Shown here: piece after piece, positions 1-9,677 of the stretch
Numbering within the stretch: position 1 is the stretch's first letter
How the letters are laid out: each line of letters begins with the position of its first letter
Assembly: GCF_963676735.1 (NCBI RefSeq)
Contig: NZ_OY781464.1
Location: 2,823,001-2,887,000 of the forward strand
From: an uncultured Draconibacterium sp.
Lineage (GTDB): Bacteria > Bacteroidota > Bacteroidia > Bacteroidales > Prolixibacteraceae
Direction of reading: 5' to 3'
Length of the DNA stretch: 64,000 nucleotides
Notes under the pieces: generated by a model
Told to the model about the DNA's origin: nothing
Databases searched by the model: none
Seen by the model: only the letters and a program-made list of their open reading frames with translations
Program-made: the position numbers and the translations under genes

Positions 1-1
1 A

Positions 2-1300
2 GTAATTGCATCAGACCGCACGCCAAAACCGCAAACCTGGGAAGCCAAATACGTTATGCAGCCCATACAATTCTCGGCTGTCGATTTAGAGAATTTCAAA
101 ATACGCCTTTTAAGTCGCTTCAACTTCACCAACCTCAATGAATACAATTTTCTGTGGACCTTAAGTGAAGATGCCACCCAAATACAATCGGGTTCGTTAA
201 GCGGGTTCTCACTTAATCCGGGCGAGAGCAAGGTGTTTGAAATTCCGGTAAAAGAATTTGAAACCAAAACCAATGCTGAATACTGGTTACGATTGAGTGT
301 TCAATTAAAAGAAAACCAAAGTTGGGCGCAAGCCGGACATGAGGTGGCTAAGCAGCAATTTAAATTACCATTTGATACTGCGGGTCGACTTAAAAAGCAG
401 ACAAAACTTGCCCCTCCTGTTTTTAACACAAGTAACAATTCAATTGTAATCAGCGGAAAAGGTTTTGAGGTGGAAGTAAGCAAAACGAGTGGTTTAATTA
501 CCAGCTATAAAAAAGGAGAAGAAACCATAATCACCTCAGCATTAACTCCAAATTTTTGGCGTCCCTTAAGCGATAACGACGAACGTGGCTGGAAAGCGGA
601 AAAACTGATTGGCATCTGGGAAAATCTTCCTTCAAAATTACAACTCAAAAATTTTGATGCCGATGCTACCAAGTCAGTTGTTCATTCCGAACTGGCTTAT
701 GATGGTTTACGCTTAAATATAACCTACACCTTTTCTCCGGAAGGAGAAGTTTTAGTTGATTTTGATTTAAAAATACCTGAGGAAATGCCCGAGCCTATTC
801 GCGTGGGAATGAGCATGGGAGTTTCAACCGAGCTGCAACAAATGGCATTTTATGGCAAAGGACCTTTTGAAAACTACAGCGACAGAAACCGCGCTGCCGA
901 AGTAAACATTTTTGCCGGAAAGGTTGATGAGTTTTACTATAACTACGTTAAACCTCAGGAAAGCAGCAACCACACCTGCGTGCGCTGGCTGGCACTGGGC
1001 AATTCGGCCAAAAACGGGATGATGATTACAGGAAAAATACCGCTTCAAACATCGGTATGGCCATACACTGCTGAAAATATTCGTGAGGCGCAACACCCAA
1101 CCGAATTAACAAAAGCAGATCGTTTAACCGTAAACATCAGTTATAAAATGGCTGGCGTGGGCGGCAACGACTCATGGTCCATAAATGCCCGCCCAATTAA
1201 CAAATACCGTTTACTGGAAAAAGAATACAGTTTTGCATTTAAACTCATTCCGTTTACCAATGCACGAAATTTGAATGACATTTATCGTTACTCAAAATAA
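2..1300 (+). CDS. Beta-galactosidase (GH2), C-terminal part; 5' end outside window
   Basis: The reading frame is open from base 2, before the first ATG at 56, so this is the 3' part of a longer gene cut by the window edge. The visible ~430 residues match the C-terminal half of LacZ-type GH2 beta-galactosidases: an immunoglobulin-like domain, then the beta-galactosidase small-chain domain. The family stretch FYGKGPFENYSDR, followed by YVKPQESSNHTCVRWLAL, is visible near residues 270-315 counted from the ATG at 56. The catalytic barrel lies upstream and is not seen, so activity cannot be judged. The gene ends before a strong bidirectional terminator facing convergent purT. Confidence 0.88.
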   Translation, partial: VIASDRTPKPQTWEAKYVMQPIQFSAVDLENFKIRLLSRFNFTNLNEYNFLWTLSEDATQIQSGSLSGFSLNPGESKVFEIPVKEFETKTNAEYWLRLSVQLKENQSWAQAGHEVAKQQFKLPFDTAGRLKKQTKLAPPVFNTSNNSIVISGKGFEVEVSKTSGLITSYKKGEETIITSALTPNFWRPLSDNDERGWKAEKLIGIWENLPSKLQLKNFDADATKSVVHSELAYDGLRLNITYTFSPEGEVLVDFDLKIPEEMPEPIRVGMSMGVSTELQQMAFYGKGPFENYSDRNRAAEVNIFAGKVDEFYYNYVKPQESSNHTCVRWLALGNSAKNGMMITGKIPLQTSVWPYTAENIREAQHPTELTKADRLTVNISYKMAGVGGNDSWSINARPINKYRLLEKEYSFAFKLIPFTNARNLNDIYRYSK

Positions 1301-1316
1301 TATTTAATCAAAAAAG

Positions 1317-1364
1317 CAAAGACCAAAAGAGCGTTTTACAAAACAAGCGCACTTTTGGTCTTTG
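1317..1364. terminator. Bidirectional terminator between GH2 gene and purT
   Basis: CAAAGACCAAAAG (1317-1329) pairs perfectly with CTTTTGGTCTTTG (1352-1364). An inner GCG/GCG part may extend the stem. A/T runs on both sides suit termination of both convergent genes. Confidence 0.8.
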
Positions 1365-1385
1365 TTGTAGCTAAAAGTAAACAAC

Positions 1386-2576
1386 CTATAATATCACTTC
1401 CACAGCTGCACTGGCTTTATTGGCTTTGTCCCTGGCCTTTTGTGTTGAATTGGCACGTGCCAGACAAACTCCCATCCGTCGTTCGCCTTTTACTTCCGGT
1501 TTTCCAAACAAACGCATTTGAGTATCCGGCTCACTTAAAACTTCAGCCAGGTTTGAAAACGATACTTGTTTCGATTCTCCTTTTACCATGATAACGCTAC
1601 TTGCCGATGGACCATGAAACTTAATGTTTGGTATTGGTAAGCCAAGCACTGCCCGAACATGTAAGGCAAATTCGCTCAAATCCTGCGAAATCATGGTTAC
1701 CATTCCGGTATCGTGCGGACGTGGCGATAACTCGCTAAAATATACCTCATCATTCTTCACAAAAAACTCAACACCAAACAAGCCCCGGCCTCCCAGCGCT
1801 TTAACAACTGCTTTGGCAATTCTTTGTGCTTCGTGTAAGGCAACTTCAGACATTGCCTGTGGCTGCCACGACTCCTGATAATCGCCGCCCTCCTGTCGGT
1901 GTCCAATGGGTTCACAAAACGAAATGCCCCCCACATGGCTAATTGTTAACAAGGTAATTTCGTAGTCAAAATCAATAAAACCTTCCACAATTACCCGGTC
2001 GCTTTTTCCTCGTGCTCCCTCGATGGCATAATTCCAGGCAAAATCAATATCCGACTCATTTTTCACCACACTCTGCCCTTTTCCCGACGAACTCATTATG
2101 GGTTTAACAACACATGGAAATCCGATTTGATATACCGCTGTGGTAAACTCTTTCTTGTTCCCGGCAAATTTATATGGTGAAGTTGACAATCCCAGTTCTT
2201 CGGCTGCCAGCGTTCTAATCCCTTCGCGATTCATAGTTAACCGTGTGGCAGTAGCTGAAGGAATAACGTTAAAACCATCCTTTTCCAGTTCAATTAAAGT
2301 ATCGGTTGCTATCGCCTCTACTTCAGGAATAATGTAATCAGGCTTTTCTGTTCTTACTATCTCAGCAAGCTTTTCACCATCCAGCATCGATGCTACATAA
2401 AACCGGTCTGCCACCTGCATGGCTGGCGCATTTTTATAACTGTCAACCGCAATCACTTCTACACCATAACGCTGAAACTCAATGACTACTTCTTTTCCCA
2501 ATTCACCAGAACCCAACAAAATCACTTTTGTTGCTGTTGGCGAAAATTTTGTACCAAAAACTACCTTTTTGCTCAT
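1386..2576 (-). CDS. purT: Formate-dependent phosphoribosylglycinamide formyltransferase PurT
   Basis: PurT is an ATP-grasp enzyme that formylates glycinamide ribonucleotide using formate and ATP, the third step of purine synthesis, in the cytosol. The nucleotide-fold motif GSGELGKE lies at residues 22-29, the ATP-grasp glycine loop SSSGKGQS follows near residue 155, and EFFVKNDEVYFSELSPRPHD is the ATP-grasp metal site. I chose the ATG at 2576 (396 aa), close to the ~392 aa of known PurT; the longer frame to 2600 adds eight residues that do not look conserved. The gene is monocistronic and convergent with the GH2 gene. purB lies in the same window but is not linked. Confidence 0.95.
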   Translation of the reverse strand: MSKKVVFGTKFSPTATKVILLGSGELGKEVVIEFQRYGVEVIAVDSYKNAPAMQVADRFYVASMLDGEKLAEIVRTEKPDYIIPEVEAIATDTLIELEKDGFNVIPSATATRLTMNREGIRTLAAEELGLSTSPYKFAGNKKEFTTAVYQIGFPCVVKPIMSSSGKGQSVVKNESDIDFAWNYAIEGARGKSDRVIVEGFIDFDYEITLLTISHVGGISFCEPIGHRQEGGDYQESWQPQAMSEVALHEAQRIAKAVVKALGGRGLFGVEFFVKNDEVYFSELSPRPHDTGMVTMISQDLSEFALHVRAVLGLPIPNIKFHGPSASSVIMVKGESKQVSFSNLAEVLSEPDTQMRLFGKPEVKGERRMGVCLARANSTQKARDKANKASAAVEVIL

Positions 2577-2759
2577 CCCTGTTTTTTTTTGATGCGGCAA
2601 AAATAAACTTATTTACTGTTTCGCATTTATTGTCCTTTTCAACAAGTTATTTTCTAACGATTTCTTGAAACTGAAAAAAAGTTGTATGAAGCGAAATTCA
2701 TCCAACATTTTTGAACAAAGCATAAAGCTTAAGAGTTATTTCTCTATAAAACACTAATA

Positions 2760-3647
2760 ATGAAAGCAATAAAAAAAAATCAAATTAAGCAGGAAGTTTT
2801 CGACCTCTACGATGATTATGCGCACAACCGTATCGACCGCAGAAAATTTGTAGAGCGCCTTTCGGCCTATGCAGTGGGTGGATTAACCGTTTCGTCGCTC
2901 ATGAGTTTTATTATGCCTAACTACCAGGATAAAATTCAGGTGAAGGAAACAGACCAACGCCTAAAAACCGAAACAATTGAATACAGCTCGCCCAAAGGTG
3001 GCGGAAAAATTAGCGGACAATTATCGCGGCCTGCAGGTACCACAAAAAAACTTCCCGGAGTGGTGGTTGTTCACGAAAATCGCGGATTAAACCCACATAT
3101 TGCCGATGTTGGCAGGCGCGCTGCACTTGAAGGTTTCATATCGCTTTCGCCCGATGCCCTTTCGCCACTTGGGGGTTACCCCGGAAACGATGATGATGGA
3201 CGCACAATGCAACGCCAACGCGACAGAGATGAAATGCTTGAAGATTTTATTGCGGCCTTTAACCATTTAAAATCACATCCGGAATGCGATGGTAATATTG
3301 GCGTGGTTGGCTTTTGTTTTGGCGGCTGGATTTCAAACATGATGGCAGTTCGGGTTGCCGGTTTAAAAGCAGCTGTTCCGTTTTACGGTGGACAACCCAC
3401 CGAAGAAGAAACGAAAAAAATTAATGCACCACTGCTCCTGCACTTTGCCGAACTGGATAAACGCGTAAACGAGGGCTGGCCGGCCTATGAGGCTGCTTTA
3501 AAAAAGTACGAAAAGCAATACACCGCCCACATGTATGCGGGTGCAAATCATGGCTTTCATAACGACACCACTCCGCGCTATGACGAGGCCGCTGCAAAAT
3601 TGGCATGGAGCAGAACCATCGACTTTTTTAAAGAAAAACTGAGCTGA
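2760..3647 (+). CDS. Dienelactone hydrolase family protein, probably exported
   Basis: This 295-aa alpha/beta hydrolase has the dienelactone hydrolase triad: Cys186 in the elbow GFCFGG, an Asp in LHFAELDKR, and a His in ANHGFHND. The N-terminus carries a Tat-like segment (DRRKFVERL followed by a short hydrophobic run near residues 38-52), a layout seen in DLH proteins annotated as carboxymethylenebutenolidases. The real substrate is unknown; many members are general esterases. Neighbours give no pathway clue. The family call is firm; export through Tat is inferred. Confidence 0.85.
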   Translation: MKAIKKNQIKQEVFDLYDDYAHNRIDRRKFVERLSAYAVGGLTVSSLMSFIMPNYQDKIQVKETDQRLKTETIEYSSPKGGGKISGQLSRPAGTTKKLPGVVVVHENRGLNPHIADVGRRAALEGFISLSPDALSPLGGYPGNDDDGRTMQRQRDRDEMLEDFIAAFNHLKSHPECDGNIGVVGFCFGGWISNMMAVRVAGLKAAVPFYGGQPTEEETKKINAPLLLHFAELDKRVNEGWPAYEAALKKYEKQYTAHMYAGANHGFHNDTTPRYDEAAAKLAWSRTIDFFKEKLS

Positions 3648-3718
3648 TATTTCGCTTTCACCAGGACAGTTAATTTTGGTTTTGCCGCAATTTTTGTTTC
3701 TTAGCAAAAAACAACGGC

Positions 3719-5152
3719 ATGACATCTTATAAAACCTTTGAAACAGAGCGCCTGATTTTAAGACCATGCGTTGAACAGGATGCAAAGTTTATCTATCGCT
3801 TGCTGAACACTCCAAAGTGGTTGGAGTTTATTGGCAACCGAAATGTAAATTCGGAGAAGGAAGCAGCAAAGTATATTCTGGAAAAAATGTATCCGCAACT
3901 GCAAAATCTAGGTTTTGGTAATTATGTGGTGCAACGCAAAAGCGACAATTCGAAACTCGGCACCTGCGGTATTTTCGACCGAGAAGGTATGGAAGGCTTG
4001 GATATTGGCTTTGCCTTTTTGCCCGAATACGAGAAAAAAGGATATGCATATGAAGCCGCCCGCCGTTTATTACAAGCTGCTTTTGAAGATTTTAACCTGA
4101 AAACAGTAAAAGCCATTACCACCCAAAACAATGGATACTCGCAAAAGCTACTCGAAAAATTGGGCATGCAAAATATGGGAAGCGCTTTTCTGGATGGCGA
4201 CCCCGAAGAGCTTTATTTGTACGAACTGAACCAAAAGCAATACCACCAGCAAGGTATGCAAGCACTTCTTTTAAATGAATTTGTTTTAGCCGAAGGTGCC
4301 ATAAACGAACGCATCCGGCGCTCGAGCCTGTCTCTACATCCAATTCTGGCAAATGCACCGCTTATTTATGGCGAAACAAAAGAGCCCATGTCCGAAATAT
4401 ACAGGGGCTATATAAACATTGCCCAAAAAGCAAAAACGCCCATTTGCGTTTACACCCCTAGCTGGCGAGCCAATGCCGAAAGGGTTAAACAAGCAAAAGT
4501 TTTAGAAAGCATAAACCGCGATGCCTGTAAATTTATGCAAAACATTAAAAATGAATTCATAGGATTTGAGCATCAGGTAAAAATTGGTGGTTTGTTTGGC
4601 CCCAAAAACGATTGCTACAAACCAGAAGAAGCCTTATCGGCTGAAGAAGCAGAGCAATTTCATGCCTGGCAAATAAACGAGTTGGCCCAAAGCGGAGTTG
4701 ATTTTCTTGTACCGGAAACTGTACCTGCACTTTCAGAAGCATTAGGCATTGCACGTTGTGCAGCTAAAACCGGCACTCCGTATATGATTGGTTTTGTTAT
4801 CAATCGAAATGGAAAAATCCTTGATGGAACTACCCTTAACAAGGCCATTGAAAGCATTGACTGGCAGGTAGAAGTACCACCCATTGGTTATGCCATAAAC
4901 TGCGCACATCCCTCGTTCTTTAATCCTGAGCAGCTCGATTCCGAATCATTAAGTCGGATTATTGCCTACAATGCCAACGCTTCATCGCTCGATCATTGCG
5001 ATTTGGATAATGCCGACTGCCTGCACACTGACAACCTGGAAGAATGGGGTGAAATTATGCTTACTCTAAACAAAAAATATGGGATAAATATTTTGGGAGG
5101 CTGCTGCGGCACTAACGATGCACACATTCAATACCTTATCGACAATTATTAA
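3719..5152 (+). CDS. GNAT acetyltransferase fused to homocysteine S-methyltransferase
   Basis: Two domains are read through in one frame. Residues ~1-170 are a RimJ/RimL-type GNAT N-acetyltransferase (ETERLILRP at the start, EKKGYAYEAARRLL as the acetyl-CoA loop). Residues ~180-477 are a homocysteine S-methyltransferase (BHMT/MmuM family) with the zinc-ligand cysteines Cys395 (INCAHP) and Cys462-Cys463 (GGCCGT). The methyltransferase half would move a methyl group from a donor such as S-methylmethionine or betaine to homocysteine. The GNAT substrate cannot be told. There is no stop or frameshift at the junction, so it looks like a genuine fusion. It appears to be transcribed alone. Confidence 0.85.
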   Translation: MTSYKTFETERLILRPCVEQDAKFIYRLLNTPKWLEFIGNRNVNSEKEAAKYILEKMYPQLQNLGFGNYVVQRKSDNSKLGTCGIFDREGMEGLDIGFAFLPEYEKKGYAYEAARRLLQAAFEDFNLKTVKAITTQNNGYSQKLLEKLGMQNMGSAFLDGDPEELYLYELNQKQYHQQGMQALLLNEFVLAEGAINERIRRSSLSLHPILANAPLIYGETKEPMSEIYRGYINIAQKAKTPICVYTPSWRANAERVKQAKVLESINRDACKFMQNIKNEFIGFEHQVKIGGLFGPKNDCYKPEEALSAEEAEQFHAWQINELAQSGVDFLVPETVPALSEALGIARCAAKTGTPYMIGFVINRNGKILDGTTLNKAIESIDWQVEVPPIGYAINCAHPSFFNPEQLDSESLSRIIAYNANASSLDHCDLDNADCLHTDNLEEWGEIMLTLNKKYGINILGGCCGTNDAHIQYLIDNY

Positions 5153-5253
5153 ACAAATAATTTTGTACTAAACTTTTTTTAGCGACACTGCGCTTCATCA
5201 CTATTCACTTACAAGTATTCTTTTATTTTTACGATTGAATAAAATCACCAACT

Positions 5254-6627
5254 ATGAAGAACTTTATTTTTACCGCCCTAGCGGTTCTACTGGCAATGGG
5301 GGCTACAGCACAAAATTTAAACAAAGAGAACATTCAGGAAATCAGGTCGTCGTTAAAAATGGATGCCTATACCAAAGGCATGCAAAATGCGCTTTCGGCC
5401 AACGATATTAACAAACTGGCTAAAAACCTTGAAAATATTAACGAAGATGACCATCATTTTACCTATCGTGTAAATGTTAAGGGAATAACAAACCAAAAAA
5501 GCTCGGGTCGATGCTGGCTGTTTACTTCTTTAAATATGTTTCGGCCAAAGGCCATGGAAGTATTTAATGTTAACTCGTTTGAATTTTCTGAAAACTACTT
5601 GTATTTCTGGGATCTTTTCGAGAAATCAAACCTTTTTCTGAACAACATGATTGAGTCGGCCGATAAACCCATTGACGACCGTCTGGTGCAGTGGTATTTT
5701 CGCTCTCCAATCGACGACGGCGGCATGTGGAGCAGCTTTGCCAATCTGGTAGATAAATACGGAATGATTCCGAGAGAAGCCATGACAGAAACACACTCGA
5801 GCGAAAACACCCGCTACATGGTTAAGTTTATTAACCTGAAACTAAAAGAAAACGGCTTGCGCTTGCGCGAAGCAGCAGCAAAGGGATTACAACCGGAAGC
5901 CCTTCAGGAAATGCGCACCGAAATGATGAAGGAAGTATACCGCATGCTGGTTCTTAACCTGGGTGTACCACCTACCAAATTTAGCTGGCGTTACGAGGAT
6001 AAAGACAAAAATCTTTCGGCCTACCAAACGTATACACCGCTGGAATTTAAAGAAAAGGTACTGGGCGACATTCAGGTAAAAGACTATGTAATGTTAATGA
6101 ACGACCCAACCCGCCCTTTTAACGTACATTACGAGATTGACAACTACAGAAATGTTGAAGAAGGTGTAAACTGGCACTACATAAACCTGACAAACGATAA
6201 GATAAAAGCGATGGCCATCGAGTCGATAAAAAATAACGAAGCACTTTATGCATCATGCGATGTGGGGCAACAACTCGACCGTAATTATGGCATTCTTGAT
6301 GTGGACAACTTCGACTACGAATCGGTATACGGGGTTACTTTTAACATGAATAAAGCCGAGCGCATTCAAACAAAATCCAGTGGCTCGTCGCACGGAATGG
6401 CGCTAATTGCTGTAGACTTAAACAACGAGGGCCGGCCGGTTAAATGGCAGTTTGAAAACAGCTGGGGAGAAAGTGCCGGGCATAAAGGCTACCTTACTTT
6501 TACCGATGAATGGTTTAACGAATACATGTTCCGGATTGTGGTGCATAAAAAATTTGTAACACCCGATGTTTTAGAGCTATATAAAACAGAAACGACCCTG
6601 CTGCCACCGTGGGACTGGATGTTTTAA
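5254..6627 (+). CDS. C1-family peptidase (bleomycin hydrolase/aminopeptidase C-like), secreted
   Basis: This papain-fold peptidase C1B is 457 aa. The catalytic residues are visible: Cys87 in SSGRCWLF, His380 in GSSHGMAL and Asn402 in FENSWGE. Cytosolic PepC/bleomycin hydrolases lack a leader, but this one begins with a signal peptide (MKNFIFTALAVLLAMGATAQ), so it should act in the periplasm or outside the cell. The C-terminal tail after the WDWMF end resembles that of bleomycin hydrolases, which trim their own C-terminus (family knowledge). It is followed by a clear terminator and is convergent with the NfeD protease gene. Confidence 0.92.
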   Translation: MKNFIFTALAVLLAMGATAQNLNKENIQEIRSSLKMDAYTKGMQNALSANDINKLAKNLENINEDDHHFTYRVNVKGITNQKSSGRCWLFTSLNMFRPKAMEVFNVNSFEFSENYLYFWDLFEKSNLFLNNMIESADKPIDDRLVQWYFRSPIDDGGMWSSFANLVDKYGMIPREAMTETHSSENTRYMVKFINLKLKENGLRLREAAAKGLQPEALQEMRTEMMKEVYRMLVLNLGVPPTKFSWRYEDKDKNLSAYQTYTPLEFKEKVLGDIQVKDYVMLMNDPTRPFNVHYEIDNYRNVEEGVNWHYINLTNDKIKAMAIESIKNNEALYASCDVGQQLDRNYGILDVDNFDYESVYGVTFNMNKAERIQTKSSGSSHGMALIAVDLNNEGRPVKWQFENSWGESAGHKGYLTFTDEWFNEYMFRIVVHKKFVTPDVLELYKTETTLLPPWDWMF

Positions 6628-6638
6628 TCAGATAAAAT

Positions 6639-6674
6639 AAAGCCCGGTTTTCGAATGAAAGCCGGGCTTTGTTT
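6639..6674. terminator. Terminator between C1 peptidase and NfeD protease
   Basis: AAAGCCCGG (6639-6647) pairs with CCGGGCTTT (6662-6670), followed by a T-rich stretch on the plus strand and preceded by an A-rich stretch. It serves the peptidase gene and probably also the convergent gene. Confidence 0.8.
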
Positions 6675-6701
6675 TGTTGTAAAAACAGTTTTAATAACGA
6701 G

Positions 6702-8108
6702 CTACTCCTCCTCCAACTCCACATATAGTTGCGTAGCCTCTATTTTTGTAACAACAATCTTTTCATCCTTATCAATAAATCCGGATACGGCAACTGCATC
6801 ATATATATCTCCATCAACTATAATTTTGCCTCCGGGACGCAAAACTGTTTGTGCGGTTCCCGATTTACCTTTCAGGTCAAACAGTTTAGTTTCAACACTT
6901 ACAAACCCTTCATGCACATCTTGCACTGTTTTTAAGGCAAAGTTTTTAAACAGGCCATGCTCTGCTGTAAACATTTTTTTACCCAGGTAAAGTGCCAGCA
7001 TAAAACCACCAAATAAACCAAGAACAACGGTTGTAATTGCCGTTCCTACTCCCCGAAGTTCCACTCCCTCAAAATCAAAATTAACATTATCGATAAGGCT
7101 TAACAACAAGCCTAAAAACACCAGCGTAATTCCCGCAGCCCCGGCAATGCCAAAGCCCGGAATCACAAATATTTCAACGGCAATAAGAATTAAGCCAACA
7201 ATAAAAACGGCAATTTCCCAGTGTTCGGCCAGCCCTTCAAGATAGAGTGGCATAAAGTAAAGTACAGCTGCTAAAATGGCAATACCCAGCGGGAAGCCAA
7301 TTCCTGGCGATTGCATCTCGAAATAAATGCCACCAACGATGGCCATAATCAGTAAACCCGAAATCATGGGGTGTACCAAAAAACCAATTATTTTTTCAAT
7401 CCATGTAGGCTGATATTCTGTTACTTCGTAATCGTCAATACCAACCTGGTGAAGAACCTCCTTTAAGGTTTCGGCCGTGCCCTCGCAAAAACCGTTGGCG
7501 ATAGCCTCTGCTGGTGTAAAAGTCAGCACCTGCCCAGAGTCGGAAACCCCTTCTACATAAATCCGCTCATCTACCATTGCTTCAGCAATTTTCGGATCGC
7601 GAAACCAGCTCACCAAAGTATCGCCTGAAGCGGTAACTACAGTATCTTTTCCGTGTGCTTCAGCGGTGGCACGCATGGTTGAGCGCATGTAGCTCTGGTA
7701 CTTATCGGGCATGGCTTCGCCGGTCTGATTAACAACGGTTGCTGCCCCAATGCTGCCACCCGGACGCATGTAAATACCGTCGCAGGCAATTGAAATTAAT
7801 GCTCCTGCTGAAGCAGCATTGTTATCGATAAAAACATACACCGGAATATCGCTTTGTAAAATTCGCGTTCGGATAGAATCGGCATCAACAACCGTTCCAC
7901 CGTAGGTATTCATGTGAATTAAAAACACATCGGCCTGTAACGAGTCGGCAGCTTCAAAAGCCTGGCTTACCTGGCGTCGTGTGGCTGGAGTAATTTCCGA
8001 TTTAATATTTAAAAGATATACTTTCTTTTTATTAGCTTCCTGCGCCAGTGCGGCCAGTGAAGAAATTAACAATAACAATATCCAGAAATTTTTCAGCTTC
8101 ATACTCAT
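6702..8108 (-). CDS. NfeD-family membrane serine protease (ClpP-like domain plus NfeD)
   Basis: A signal peptide (KLKNFWILLLLISSLAALAQ) is followed by a ClpP/crotonase-fold serine protease domain. The likely nucleophile Ser lies in NAASAGALISIACDG, and the oxyanion stretch is MRPGGSIGAATVV. After that come four to five membrane segments and a C-terminal OB-fold NfeD domain (GKSGTAQTVLRPGGKI). This is the long NfeD form that acts with flotillin/stomatin partners in membrane quality control (family knowledge). The starts at 8108 and 8102 are equally plausible; the longer frame to 8147 adds residues before the signal peptide. The floA and short nfeD genes lie 27 kb away. Confidence 0.88.
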   Translation of the reverse strand: MSMKLKNFWILLLLISSLAALAQEANKKKVYLLNIKSEITPATRRQVSQAFEAADSLQADVFLIHMNTYGGTVVDADSIRTRILQSDIPVYVFIDNNAASAGALISIACDGIYMRPGGSIGAATVVNQTGEAMPDKYQSYMRSTMRATAEAHGKDTVVTASGDTLVSWFRDPKIAEAMVDERIYVEGVSDSGQVLTFTPAEAIANGFCEGTAETLKEVLHQVGIDDYEVTEYQPTWIEKIIGFLVHPMISGLLIMAIVGGIYFEMQSPGIGFPLGIAILAAVLYFMPLYLEGLAEHWEIAVFIVGLILIAVEIFVIPGFGIAGAAGITLVFLGLLLSLIDNVNFDFEGVELRGVGTAITTVVLGLFGGFMLALYLGKKMFTAEHGLFKNFALKTVQDVHEGFVSVETKLFDLKGKSGTAQTVLRPGGKIIVDGDIYDAVAVSGFIDKDEKIVVTKIEATQLYVELEEE

Positions 8109-8268
8109 CAATTTAGTCCGCTCCAAATTACAAAAAACTAACGACAAACAGGGTAAAAAAACGCAGGCACCATAGCCTTATTCGCTGCCCAAACAGCAGA
8201 ACCGCTCTATCCGGGTTAAAGAATATTAAATTCGTGAACCTACAAAATAGCTACTCGACTTAATTTGT

Positions 8269-8276
8269 TAAATTTG
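8269..8276 (+). promoter_or_regulatory. -7 promoter box of purB
   Basis: TAAATTTG matches the Bacteroidota -7 consensus TAnnTTTG and lies 24 bases before the purB ATG, implying a short leader. Confidence 0.6.
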
Positions 8277-8299
8277 CAGCCTAATTTCAAGTAATAACA

Positions 8300-9646
8300 A
8301 TGGAACTTAATACATTAACAGCGATTTCGCCTGTTGACGGCAGGTACAGTAACAAAGTAGAAGGACTGGGAAAATATTTTAGCGAATTTGCACTGATAAA
8401 ATACCGCTTGCTTACCGAAGTGGAATATTTTATTGCACTTTGCGAACTGCCACTTCCCCAACTTGCCGATATTCCACAGCAAAAACTGGATCAGCTTCGT
8501 GAGCTGTATAAAAATTTTTCGATTGCCGATGCACAACGCATAAAGGATATTGAAAGTGTAACCAACCACGATGTTAAAGCTGTTGAGTATTTTATTAAAG
8601 AAGAATTTGACAAACTGGAATTGGGCAAATACAAAGAGTTTATTCATTTTGCCCTTACCTCGCAGGATGCCAACAATACCGCCATTCCAAAATCGATACA
8701 AGATGCTTTGGAGTTTGAGTACCACCCGGTTTTGCAGGAGCTAATTGAAAAATTACTAACCCTGGCAAACGAGTGGAAAGACATACCGATGCTGGCAAAA
8801 ACACATGGACAGCCTGCTTCGCCAACCAAGGTTGGGAAAGAAATAAAAGTATTTATCGAGCGAATTATGGTGCAGTTGGTTCAGTTAAAATCGATTGCCA
8901 TTGATGCTAAATTTGGTGGTGCAACAGGTAATTTTAATGCCCACCACGTTGCCTACCCCGATATCAACTGGGAAGCCTTTGCCAATAAATTTCTTAAAGA
9001 TTACCTGGGACTGAATCGTTCACAATTCACTACCCAAATTTCGCACTACGATAACCACAGTGCCATTTTTGATGGTTTAAAACGGATTAACAATATTATT
9101 CTTGATTTAGATCGCGACATCTGGACTTACATTTCGATGGGTTATTTCAAGCAAAAAATTAAAAAGGGAGAAGTAGGCTCGTCGGCCATGCCGCACAAGG
9201 TTAATCCTATTGATTTTGAAAACTCGGAAGGCAACATAGGAATTTCCAATGCCGGATTTGAGCAACTGGCACAAAAACTGCCGGTCTCGCGTTTGCAGCG
9301 CGACCTAACCGACTCAACCGTTACCCGTTTTATCGGTGTTCCGTTTGGGCATACCATTATTGCCATTAAATCAACCATTAAAGGTTTAAACAAATTGCTG
9401 ATTAACACCGAGGCCATCGAAAAAGACCTGGAAGACAACTGGGCAGTGGTTGCCGAAGCTATTCAAACCATTTTACGTCGCGAGCTTTATCCAAATCCAT
9501 ACGAGGCCTTAAAAGACCTTACACGTAAAAACGAAGCAATTAACAAAGAAACGATACACAATTTTGTTGATGGTTTAGACGTTAGTGAAGAGGTAAAAGC
9601 AGAACTTAAAGCAATTACACCACAAAATTATACGGGAATATTCTAA
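8300..9646 (+). CDS. purB: Adenylosuccinate lyase
   Basis: PurB cleaves SAICAR and adenylosuccinate, releasing fumarate, at two steps of purine synthesis. The protein is 448 aa, the usual length. The fumarase/aspartase superfamily signature GSSAMPHKVNPIDFENSEGN lies near residues 295-314. The catalytic His region is in KTHGQPASPTK and TSQDANNTA. The N-terminus LTAISPVDGRY is typical of PurB, which fixes the start at 8300. A -7 box lies just upstream. An ABC exporter gene follows after a 69-base gap; the two may be co-transcribed, but they have no functional link. Confidence 0.97.
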   Translation: MELNTLTAISPVDGRYSNKVEGLGKYFSEFALIKYRLLTEVEYFIALCELPLPQLADIPQQKLDQLRELYKNFSIADAQRIKDIESVTNHDVKAVEYFIKEEFDKLELGKYKEFIHFALTSQDANNTAIPKSIQDALEFEYHPVLQELIEKLLTLANEWKDIPMLAKTHGQPASPTKVGKEIKVFIERIMVQLVQLKSIAIDAKFGGATGNFNAHHVAYPDINWEAFANKFLKDYLGLNRSQFTTQISHYDNHSAIFDGLKRINNIILDLDRDIWTYISMGYFKQKIKKGEVGSSAMPHKVNPIDFENSEGNIGISNAGFEQLAQKLPVSRLQRDLTDSTVTRFIGVPFGHTIIAIKSTIKGLNKLLINTEAIEKDLEDNWAVVAEAIQTILRRELYPNPYEALKDLTRKNEAINKETIHNFVDGLDVSEEVKAELKAITPQNYTGIF

Positions 9647-9677
9647 AAACAGGAAATCACCTGAGTCGGCAAACCAT

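Noticed and set aside
2..1300. Truncated beta-galactosidase pseudogene
   Set aside because: The frame is open to the window edge, so the missing N-terminus is explained by the cut and not by damage.
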